Assembly (NCBI RefSeq): GCF_025420585.1 | Contig: NZ_JAOEGB010000004.1 | Location: forward strand, 1 to 64,000 | Reading direction: 5' to 3' | Length of the DNA stretch: 64,000 nucleotides | Source of the DNA: Planotetraspora sp. A-T 1434 | GTDB lineage: Bacteria > Actinomycetota > Actinomycetes > Streptosporangiales > Streptosporangiaceae | Part shown: in pieces, positions 55,474 to 63,600 of the stretch | How positions within the stretch are numbered: position 1 is the stretch's first letter | Layout of the letters: each line of letters starts with the position of its first letter | Notes under the pieces: generated by a model | The model's input: the letters and a program-made list of their open reading frames with translations, nothing else | The model's database searches: none | Told to the model about the DNA's origin: nothing | Translations under genes and position numbers: made by a program

Positions 55474-55499
55474 TGACATTCCGGGGCGCTGTGTTGTCG
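55474..55499 (+). promoter_or_regulatory. ECF41-type promoter of the LUD gene
   Basis: TGACAT (55474-55479), 16-bp spacer, GTCG (55496-55499), then AACTG. Back-to-back with the sigma gene's own promoter, 15 bp away. Confidence 0.82.
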
Positions 55500-55549
55500 A
55501 ACTGCTGAGACGAACACATCATCCAGTGAACAGGAAGCTCAGAGACATC

Positions 55550-56179
55550 ATGACTACCTCAATGCCGGCAACACCGTTGGCCGACCCGGCGTCAGCGCAG
55601 CGCCTGGAGCGGGCGGCCGCTGCGCTGACGGAACACGGTTTCACCGTGGAAATCCTCGATGACGCCGCCGCCGCGCGTACCCGCATTAAAGATCTGATAC
55701 CGGAGGGCGCCAGCGTGTTCACCGGGGCCAGCGAGACCCTCCGCCTGTCTGGCATCGATGAGGACATCAACGCCAGCGGGCGCTACGACGCCGTCAAGCC
55801 ACGCGGCCTGGCCATGGACCGCGCCACCCAACTGCGCGAGATCTGGCGGCTGATGTCTACCCCCGACGTCATCGTGGGCAGTGTCGCCGCGGTCACCGAA
55901 ACCGGCTCCCTTGTGGTCGCCTCGGCCAGCGGAAGCCAGGTGCCCGGCTACGCCGGCGCCGCCGCCCACGCGATCTGGATCGTCGGGGCGCAGAAGGTGG
56001 TGTCCGACCTGCCCACCGCGCTGCGCCGCATCGAAGACCACTGCCTCCCGCTGGAAAACGACCGCGCCATGAAGGTCTACGGCAAGCCCAGTGCCCTCAA
56101 CCGCCTTCTCATCCTCAACGCAGAACCCCACCCCGGGCGCGGCACCGTCCTGCTGCTCCGCGAAACCATCGGATTCTGA
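55550..56179 (+). CDS. LUD-domain protein (LutC/YkgG-like)
   Basis: The product has 209 residues. The sequence IPEGASVFTGASETLRLSGI, then VGSVAAVTETGSLVVASASG and IWIVGAQKVVSDLPTALRRI is the LUD fold of LutC/YkgG proteins, which in other bacteria work with LutA/LutB in lactate oxidation. No LutA or LutB gene is nearby, so the role may differ. It is transcribed from an ECF41-type promoter about 50 bp upstream, divergent from the sigma gene. The ATG at 55550 is used; GTG 55526 and ATG 55562 are possible. Confidence 0.88.
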   Translation: MTTSMPATPLADPASAQRLERAAAALTEHGFTVEILDDAAAARTRIKDLIPEGASVFTGASETLRLSGIDEDINASGRYDAVKPRGLAMDRATQLREIWRLMSTPDVIVGSVAAVTETGSLVVASASGSQVPGYAGAAAHAIWIVGAQKVVSDLPTALRRIEDHCLPLENDRAMKVYGKPSALNRLLILNAEPHPGRGTVLLLRETIGF

Positions 56180-56310
56180 ACCACCAGCATTCCTCGTTGG
56201 GGGACCCGATACATTGGCACCGCGCTCCTCAACCATCGCTGCCAGCGCCACCGCCCACGACCTGACTGGTCACCTGCACGGAGGGCCGACACCGTAGCTG
56301 ATCCAGCTCG

Positions 56311-56460
56311 CGGCGGTCCACAGCTACACCACGGTGTACTGATGGTGCGCCGGCATCTTCGCAGCCGGCGCCGTCATCTGCGGCGCGCTGCTGCGCGGCG
56401 GCCCGCAGACATCCCCGCCCGAGAGCCGTCGCCGCAGGCCACGGCGGGCGTGTGACACGT
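56311..56460 (+). pseudogene. MFS (DHA2) transporter C-terminal remnant with nonsense codon
   Basis: The frame reads AAVHSYTTVY, TGA, then WCAGIFAAGAVICGALLRGG, a final transmembrane helix of 14-TMS drug transporters in which the usual YWW has a stop for the first Trp (TACTGATGG). Only about 50 residues remain. Confidence 0.5.
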
Positions 56461-56473
56461 CGCTGAACCCCGG

Positions 56474-56508
56474 AGAGTGCCCGGCGCCACACCGGCGCCG
56501 GGCACTCT
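56474..56508. terminator. Hairpin terminator
   Basis: A perfect 15-bp GC-rich stem (56474-56488 with 56494-56508) has a 5-base loop and follows the MFS remnant. No T-tract. Confidence 0.65.
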
Positions 56509-56736
56509 GGTTCCGCGGCCAGGTCTCACCGTGCCGGCAATAGCAGGACGCCAACGAACCCCTCAGCGTCTGGCCGGCGACCGTCGCCGGGCGCATCCGC
56601 CTGGACCCGCGCGGCCGATGACGCCCCGGTCAGCACGGACAGGGGCGTCACCGGCAGCACCGCCGCGCCCCTGGCCTGCGAAACCAGGCCAGCGGCTTAA
56701 CGGCGGCAGCGTCCGCGACGCCCCTTCGGCGACTCG

Positions 56737-57177
56737 TCAGGGCTCGAGGTCGGCCACGCCCTTGCCGCTTTCGATGTCGAACGGCACAGAGGCCTGGTCG
56801 TGCGCGATCAACCACTGGCCATCGGTCTTCCGGAAGCAGAACGTGGCCCGGACCCACATGCCACTCGTCGCCGTCCCGTTCTTCAGCGTGCCGCTGAGCC
56901 GACCGAAACCGTGGCCGAATGCCACGTCATCGCCCACGGTGAGTGTCAGGTCGCGAAGCTCATAATTCACATCCTGGAAGAGCGTGAACGCCTTCTTCCA
57001 GTTCTCCAACTTCGCCTCTATCCCTACGTGCTGCAGCGGCGGCTCGACGTCGAAGGAGACGACGTCTGTCGCGTAAAGCTGCCTCAGGCCCTCGAGGTCC
57101 TTGGCGCGGATTCCTTCGACGCTCTTCTCGACCTGCTGCTTGATCTTGGCTTCGTCTACCTCGCGGTGCGCAGGCAT
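56737..57177 (-). CDS. NTF2-like (SnoaL/YybH-type) protein
   Basis: The product has 146 residues: VEKSVEGIRAKDLEGLRQLY, then ATDVVSFDVEPPLQHVGIEA and KKAFTLFQDVNYELRDLTLT show the NTF2-like fold of SnoaL_3/YybH proteins, thought to bind or transform small molecules. ATG 57177 is preceded by GGAAG. An ECF41-type promoter (57252-57227) lies about 50 bp upstream in the correct orientation. This ties the gene to the sigma factor at 54453-55391, which itself ends in the same fold. Confidence 0.88.
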   Translation of the reverse strand: MPAHREVDEAKIKQQVEKSVEGIRAKDLEGLRQLYATDVVSFDVEPPLQHVGIEAKLENWKKAFTLFQDVNYELRDLTLTVGDDVAFGHGFGRLSGTLKNGTATSGMWVRATFCFRKTDGQWLIAHDQASVPFDIESGKGVADLEP

Positions 57178-57226
57178 CGCTACCCATCACTTCCAATCGG
57201 TGTGGAATCTTGGATTGTCACCAGTT

Positions 57227-57252
57227 CGACAACACAGCACCCCAGGATGTCA
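57227..57252 (-). promoter_or_regulatory. ECF41-type promoter of the NTF2-like gene
   Basis: On the minus strand TGACAT (57252-57247), 16-bp spacer, GTCG (57230-57227), then AACTGG. About 30 bp match the promoter of the LUD gene almost base for base. Confidence 0.82.
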
Positions 57253-57344
57253 GGCCCGCGGCAACCGGCACCTCCTGGCAGTACCGGTGAGCACTGTCTT
57301 GAGCACTGTCCGCTGGGGACCCCTCGATAGGTCACGTGTCGTCT

Positions 57345-57985
57345 TCGTCGTCGACGGCCGCGTCGGGGTCGCGCAGCTCGCGGATCGCATCGGAGGGGCA
57401 GGTCGGGCAGGGCGAAGCTGTAGGCGCCATGGACGCACAGGTGTTTGCTGACGAACGGTGACAGCCGGGCCATGTCCTCCCCGCGGAGCGGGTAGCCCTG
57501 CGCCCGAAGCTGCTGGACGGCGGCGTCCAGGTAGACGGTGTTCCACAGCACGACGCAGTTGAGAACCAGGCCGAGCACGCCGAGCTGGTTCTCCAGGCCG
57601 CGCTGGTAGCGGTGGTAGAGCTCGCCCTTCTTGCCGTGGCAGATCTTGCGGGCCAGCGAGTGGCGGCCTTCTTGGAGGTTGCGGATGTGCTTGATGTCGC
57701 GGCGGTAGGTCTCGTCGACGTCGATGTAGGCCAGGATGTGCAGCGATTTAAAGATCCGGCCGTAGGCGGCGATGGCCTCGCCGATCGCGGTGGGGTGCCC
57801 GTCGCGCTGCAGTATGGTGACCATGTCGTAGGCGCGGACGGTGCCGGTGTAGATGGAGGCGACGACCCGCAGGATGTCCTCCCAGTTCCGGCGGACCTCG
57901 CGCAGGTCGATCTTGCCGCGGGTGAAGGTGTTCAAGGTGCCATAGTCGGCGTCGGCGTTGATCCGCCAGCCCACCACCGCTCGCT
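57345..57985 (-). pseudogene. Tn3-family transposase, C-terminal remnant
   Basis: The minus strand reads VVGWRINADADYGTLNTFTR, GKIDLREVRRNWEDILRVVA, AYIDVDETYRRDIKHIRNLQ, EGRHSLARKICHGKKGELYH and RYQRGLENQLGVLGLVLNCV, the strongly conserved C-terminal catalytic part of Tn3 transposases including the final catalytic Glu region. The first three-quarters are missing, a frameshift occurs near 57395, and no resolvase or 38-bp ends were identified. Confidence 0.85.
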
Positions 57986-58112
57986 CATCGGCAGAAGAGG
58001 AAGTGTCGCCAGCCTCGCCGTGATCATGTAAAGCATCAGGCGAGGCCGAAGCGTCAAGCATCAACCGAGGCCAGACAGGCCGCTTCGAGGTTCGTGTCCT
58101 GTCCCGCGACAT

Positions 58113-59354
58113 TGCGCCTGCCGATAATTCCATCCGCCCAGGTCTTGGCCCTGTTGTAGGGTTCTGCGCAAGGTCCGTGATCTTCAGCTGCCGCAGTGAA
58201 GCTATGCGGCATGATGACCGGCTGTGCTTCTCCGCCTGGCCTACCTGACCGTCACTAACGCCTTCGCCGCGCTGCGGTTGCTGCCGATCGGCGATCGGGA
58301 CAAGGACATCGAGATTCTCGCCCTGCGTCACCAGATCACCATCCTCGAACGGCAACTCGGCACCGGCACCCGGGTGAGGTTTGCTCCCGAAGACCGAGCC
58401 TTCCTCGCCGCCCTCCTGGCACCGCTGCCCCACGACGTCCTGCGGCGGCTGCGGCTCCTCGTCCGGCCAGATACCGTCGTGCGGTGGCACCGTGATCTGA
58501 TGAAACGGCGCCATGCCCGCGCCTGCGTGCCGAAACGGCGTGGACGCCCGCCCACGGTGCGCTCCATCCGCGCTCTCGTCCTGCGCTTAGTCCGGGAGAA
58601 CCCATCCTGGGGCTACCGGCGGGTCCACGGAGAACTCACCACGCTCGGCATCACGATCGCGCCGTCCACGGTCTGGGAGATCCTCAAACAGGAAGGCATC
58701 GAACCGGCACCCGAGCGGGCGTCCACCACCTGGGCCGACTTCCTCCGCTCCCAAGCCGAAGCTCTACTGGCGTGCGACTTCATCGAGACCTTCACCCTTG
58801 ATGGGCGGCGTCAGTACATCCTGGCCGTCATCGAACACGCAAGCAGACGCGTCCGCGTACTCGGCACCACCGCACACCCGACCGCGAGCTGGGTCGTGCA
58901 GGCCGTCAGGAATCTGGTGATGGATGTGGAGGACGCTGGCTGTCGGGCCCGCTACCTGATCCGCGACCGGGATGGGAAGTTCCCGGCGCTCATGGACGAG
59001 ATCCTCGCCGAGTCCGGCATCCGGACCGTGCTCACCGGTATCCGGATGCCGCAGATGAACGCGATCATGGAGCGGTGGGTGCAGTCGTGCCGCCGTGAGC
59101 TTCTCGACCGCTGCCTATTGTGGAACGAACGCCACCTGCGGCACGGCCTGCGCGAGTACGAGTACTTCTACAACCGGCACCGAGCCCACCAAGCCCTCGC
59201 CCAAGCCGCCCCGCTGCGTTCCGTCCCGGATCCGATCATCGACCTAGAGCGGATCGCCGACCTGACCATACGCCGACGGGACCGACTTGGTGGAGTTCTT
59301 CACGAGTACTCACATGCCGCTTGAACTGCATGGATGGAATTTTCGGCAGGCGCA
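58113..59354 (+). mobile_element. IS copy D, complete 1242-bp element
   Basis: Left end 58113-58135 and the reverse complement of the right end 59332-59354 agree at 22 of 23 positions (TGCGCCTGCCGAWAATTCCA core), with TG...CA termini. One intact transposase gene lies between. No target duplication is visible at the two flanks, which suggests that the flanks were joined by recombination between copies. Confidence 0.93.
58224..59324 (+). CDS. Transposase, rve integrase-core (IS3/IS481-like)
   Basis: The product has 366 residues. The N-terminal helical part (RLAYLTVTNAFAALRLLPIG; IEILALRHQITILERQLG) is followed by a helix-turn-helix (SWGYRRVHGELTTLGITIAP) and the rve DDE core: CDFIETFTLDGRRQYILAVI (first Asp), YLIRDRDGKFPALMDEILAE (second Asp) and MERWVQSCRRELLDRC (Glu). 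It ends YNRHRAHQALAQAAPLRSVP as usual for rve transposases. It is the only undamaged copy of the four in the window, so it could move the others in trans if their ends are intact. Non-ATG start near 58224. Confidence 0.93.
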   Translation: MLLRLAYLTVTNAFAALRLLPIGDRDKDIEILALRHQITILERQLGTGTRVRFAPEDRAFLAALLAPLPHDVLRRLRLLVRPDTVVRWHRDLMKRRHARACVPKRRGRPPTVRSIRALVLRLVRENPSWGYRRVHGELTTLGITIAPSTVWEILKQEGIEPAPERASTTWADFLRSQAEALLACDFIETFTLDGRRQYILAVIEHASRRVRVLGTTAHPTASWVVQAVRNLVMDVEDAGCRARYLIRDRDGKFPALMDEILAESGIRTVLTGIRMPQMNAIMERWVQSCRRELLDRCLLWNERHLRHGLREYEYFYNRHRAHQALAQAAPLRSVPDPIIDLERIADLTIRRRDRLGGVLHEYSHAA

Positions 59355-59530
59355 GTGTTCTTCACCGCCAGCGTGCCGTAGGAAGGGGGGCGAAGCCTGT
59401 GAGGTGTTCGGGTTTGATCGTCTTCGGAGTCTGGTTAGATGCAAGGGATCTAAACGATCTACCGGGTGCCCGACCCGTGCCCGATCAGGAAGAATCCGAT
59501 GCCGAAGTCCGATGGTTGGGGCGCTCGACC
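59355..59530 (+). repeat. 177-bp repeat, copy 2 (partner 20192-20368)
   Basis: Begins at the first base after IS copy D and matches 20192-20368 almost throughout, ending GCTCGACC; it then continues into the attachment-site-like repeat 59504-59676, which copy 1 lacks. Confidence 0.9.
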
Positions 59531-59676
59531 GGCGACACGCGAGCAAACAACGAGCGACCATCGGCCGTCTTCTGCTCGCCCGGAGATCGCGAATCGTCGA
59601 GAAATCGCAGGTTAGAGCCATGATCGCGAGTAGGGCGGGTGGGACTTGAACCCACGACCCACGGATTATGAGTCGC
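59504..59676 (+). repeat. Attachment-site-like repeat, copy 2 (partner 54019-54190)
   Basis: About 173 bp with a few substitutions from copy 1. Contains CGAGCAAACA at 59540 and CGAGCGACCA at 59551 (11-bp step) and the tRNA-Met 3' fragment at 59629-59676. Confidence 0.85.
59629..59676 (-). other. 3' fragment of a tRNA-Met (CAU) gene
   Basis: The minus strand reads GCGACTCATAATCCGTGGG, then a perfect T-arm GTGGGTTCAAGTCCCAC and CCGCCCTACT. The 5' half (acceptor, D-arm) is absent upstream, so it is a displaced tRNA end such as integrative elements carry. Confidence 0.75.
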
Positions 59677-59790
59677 CTTGATCAATGCCGCCCCCTGCCG
59701 GAGTGTACTGATTTATATCTCTTCGTCCTCCCTTAGTGTCGTTTACGTGTCAGGGCATGCCGCGCCATGTCGCGCGGTGCTGCGTACACG

Positions 59791-59870
59791 CGAGCAACCA
59801 CCGAGCAATATCGGGGATAATCCCGCGAGCAACCATCGGTCTGCCCGCACGAGCAACCGCCGAGCAACCA
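59791..59870 (+). repeat. CGAGCAACCA repeat cluster 4
   Basis: CGAGCAACCA at 59791, CGAGCAATA at 59802, CGAGCAACCA at 59826, CGAGCAACCG at 59850 and CGAGCAACCA at 59861; steps of exactly 11 bp within each pair. Confidence 0.88.
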
Positions 59871-60072
59871 TGCGCCTTTGCTATTTCTCCTGGCAGCGCC
59901 GGTAGGTAGCCGCGCGCTCGCGAAGCTTTTGGGTACTTCCTCGGGGCCGCCATCGTGTCGTGATTCTCCCTTCCGCCAGCAGATGATGTTGGCTTCAGAC
60001 CTCCTACGAAACTCGGTGCGGTTCACCTGGCCGCGCTCGGCAGCGACGGTCCGCACCCCGGGCAAAGACTGC

Positions 60073-60225
60073 GCCGCCCAGCCACGGTCAATGCGCTACT
60101 CCGTACTGTCCCGCCGGCTGGCCGGAGTCAGCCAAAAGATGCTCACCCAAACGCTGCGCACCCTCGAACGCGACGGCCTGCTCACCCCCACGGTGACACC
60201 GACCGGGCCCGTCACACAGGCATGA
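60073..60225 (+). pseudogene. HxlR-type regulator fragment
   Basis: The frame reads MRYSVLSRRLAGVSQKMLTQ then TLRTLERDGLLTPTVTPTGP and VTQA, TGA. This is the recognition-helix and wing segment of HxlR-family regulators. N-terminus and C-terminus are both missing. Confidence 0.65.
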
Positions 60226-60347
60226 AAATTCGTGAGGCGGGCATGGTTCCTGGCAATAAAATCGGATCGGCGATTGATCGGATTCATGGATCGCGCTGCC
60301 GGTTCGACCGCACCTATGGGATGCGAAGTCCCGGCGGGTGACTCTCT

Positions 60348-60367
60348 TATGTGATGTGGATCACATA
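60348..60367. promoter_or_regulatory. CRP/GlxR-type palindrome
   Basis: TATGTGA-N6-TCACATA, containing the exact TGTGA-N6-TCACA consensus of CRP/GlxR regulators, lies about 250 bp upstream of the second RHS-type gene. Confidence 0.65.
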
Positions 60368-60523
60368 GTGTGGGCCCGGTGTACCTCGGCTGCAGCTGGT
60401 GTGCGGGCTCGGCTGGGCGGTGATCAGCGCCGATGTTTACTCGACTGACGGGCTGACTGGTAGTTGGTAACCCATCGTGGTCACTGCCTAACCGCTTTGG
60501 CTCTGGTCAGCTCCACCCTCCGC

Positions 60524-60542
60524 GATCACATTAGCGGTGATC
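60524..60542. promoter_or_regulatory. Inverted repeat GATCAC-N7-GTGATC
   Basis: A perfect 6-bp inverted repeat 75 bp before the RHS-type gene start. The half-site overlaps the CRP-like TCAC/GTGA motif but with a 1-bp longer centre. Function inferred from position only. Confidence 0.4.
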
Positions 60543-60616
60543 CCTTTATGTGGATCTTATGACGGGGGCGGCTCGCTGGCGTGCCGCGCGTCTCGGCAGG
60601 TTGTGGAGGGTGCGGC

Positions 60617-63600
60617 GTGCTTGTCTCGTGCAGGCGTCTGTGGCTGGTTGCTGGTGGAGCGTTCCTGGTCCTCGCCGTCCTTATCTCAGGGGTGGGGGTT
60701 CCTGACGGTCTTGTGCAGGAGGCGGTTGCGGCGGCTCCGGCCTCGGATGAGCCGTCGGTCGAGGGGCATGCCGTACCTCGGGCGAAGGTTGTTAAGGGTG
60801 CTGAGGACGCTGCCAAACCGGCCAAGCGCGCTGAGCCAGCATGGCCGCGCGCTGGAACTGCCGAGATCGCCGTTCCAAGCACTCAAGGTTTAGCACCTGT
60901 CGCAAGCCTTCCTGTTCAGGTGGGCCGCGCAAAGCCACCCGCGCCGACTGCTGGATCCTCCAAGGCGGCCATTGAAGCTACCGAGACAAAGACGGCTTCC
61001 CTGACCAAGGTTCGCGTGCAGGTTCTTGATGACAAGGCGGTACGCCGCATCGGTGGTATCGGATTCGGCGTTCGTCTAACTCGCGCGGACGGTGGGACCA
61101 CGTCGGGGATAGTGACCGTGAGTCTGGATTATTCCGGCTTCCGGGATGCCTACTCGGGCGGGTTCGCCTCGCGGCTGACCCTGATCGAGCTTCCGTCCTG
61201 CGTCCTCACCACCACCTTCAACACAGGCGAATGTGCAAAGCAGATCGCTGGGGTTCGTCAGATCCCCGTCTCCAACGATGTTCGCAAAGGCACGCTAACA
61301 GCGGAGCTGAACGCCGCTCCCGCATCCACTGTAGACGGCATGGCCAGCCCGGCATCGCCAACAGCGAAGGCGTCCGCTGTTGCGGGCACAGGCCCGGTTT
61401 ATGTAATCGCTTCCTCGACGTCCTCAACCTCCGGCGACAGCACTGGATCGTTCGCGGCTACCGATCTCAAGCCCAGCGGCACCTGGCAGGTCGGGTTATC
61501 GGGCGGCGGATTCACATACAGCTATCCCATCCCCACCGCCCCGTCACCAGGTGGCAGTGCGCCGAAGCTCTCGCTGGATTACTCCTCCTCCGCGGTGGAC
61601 TCCCTCACTGCGCTGACCAACAACCAGGCCTCTGTGATAGGGATGGGCTGGGAGATCGGCGGTGGGTATATCGAGCAGGAATTCGACAGGACTATTTCAT
61701 GCCAGACCACAGGATCTCAGCATCTGTGCTGGCAGAGCACTGATAGTGCGGCGACACCAGGCCTGGTCCTCTCGGTGGGTGGACGCTCGTCGCGCATCGT
61801 CAGGGATGCGACCAGCGGCGCATATAAGACGGTTGAAGACTTTGGCTGGAAGATCGAGAGCATCGCCACAGGGGCAGAGTCCGGAAAGGCGTACTGGCGA
61901 GTTACCACCCAGGATGGGACGGTCTACCGCTTCGGGTATCACCGCGATGCGGCTTGGCAGGTGCCCTATCTGGGAGACGGCGCGGGTGAGCCCTGCCACG
62001 ACAAGTACCCTGCCTCTCCGGACCCGTACATGCAGCCGGAGGCGTTTTGCTACGCGCCCTGGCGGTGGATGCTCGACCAGGAAATCGACCCCAAGGGTAA
62101 TGTCGTCGACTACACCTGGGCACGGGAGGAGAACGCGTACTGCCGCGCCCCGGGCAATCTGTGCAACTCGGCCGCGTATCGGCTGATCTATGACCGGGGT
62201 GGGTACCTGTCCGAGATCAGCTACGGGCAGAACGTAAACGTGGCCGGATCACTACCGACGGGGCGAGTCACCTTTGCCACAGTGAACCGCGAACAAGCCT
62301 CCTCGGGAACCTCGCTCATCGAGAACGACACGCCGACTGATCTTATCCACGTCAATTACGGAACCGAAGACAAATGCGACTCCAGCAACTGTCCTGCGAC
62401 CGGTCCGTCTTACTTCATCACCAAACGCCTGGACACGGTGACCAGCGCCGCATGGAATCCCGCCTCGACCGCGTGGGATGACGTGACACGCCTGGAACTG
62501 GGCTACTCGTGGATCTACACCGATACCATGACAGTCAACGGGAACACGATTCCAACCCGGCCGGTGCTGTGGCTGAACACGATCCGAACCGTTGGCCTAG
62601 CGGGCGATGGCCCGGACATCGCCATGCCGGTCGTGGACTTCGACGCCACCGTGCTGGACAACCGCAGGGGGGCCACCAGCTCGCAAAATCCAGCAGTTCG
62701 ATTCCCAAGAATCGCCGCGGTCAACAACGGGCTGGGCGGCCGAACCGAGGTTAGCTACGGCCAACCGTCGGGCTGTGCTCTGAGCGACGAGACCAAGGCC
62801 ACGGCCCGCGACGACGAGGGCAGCGACTGCTACTGGGTCTACAAGAACAGGTACTACGACGCCAACAACGTCTTCCACGTGGTCGGTACGGTGTGGAACA
62901 AGTGGCTTGTCACACAGGTGCTTGACAGAGACCTGGTCGCCGCCTCCCCTGACATGGTGACCCAATACGAATACGTGGGCCGTCCGGCCTGGGCGCGGGA
63001 AGCAAAATACGGTGTGCCGTCCGCGGTCTGCTGGGATCCACCCCAGCCCAACCCGCCACCGTGCGTCAACTGGTCCGGGGAGTGGACTCAATTCCGCGGC
63101 TATCAGACCGTACGCGTGGTCAAGGGCGCCGGCACCGATATGGAGCGCTACAGCACCACCAGCACTTCCTTCTTCCGCGGCCTCTATGAGGACACTCTGG
63201 CCAATGGTACGCCCAAGCATACCCAGGTCTCCGACTTCGACGGCAACGCGTATGACGACCTTCGCGTCCTGTCCGGCCGGGCTCTGCAAGACCAGACGCT
63301 TCGACGTCAATACCTTCCGCCTGAGGTTCAATGCACCTATCCGGCCTGGGTATCTGGCGGCCTGTACAACATTGGCAACCGGGTGACTTACAACAATCAT
63401 CATTGGGAAGCCCTCAAACAGATGCTCTTCCTGACGACCCCACCAGCAGCTGGTGCCAATTGGAAAGACCTCGGTTCCTGCCCAACAGTGACCCCAATCG
63501 GCTACGACGAGCAGCAGTCAACCCGGTATGAGTACGCCAACGTCGTGACCGGGAACGGCCCAGGCATCGGTGACCCGCACATGGTCAATCAGACCCGGCA

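Noticed and set aside
59629..59676. Intact tRNA-Met gene
   Set aside because: Only the anticodon loop, T-arm and 3' acceptor strand are present; no D-arm or 5' acceptor within 80 bases.
59791..59870. CRISPR-like array of CGAGCAACCA
   Set aside because: Repeats are too short and 11-bp phased, without unique spacers of constant length.
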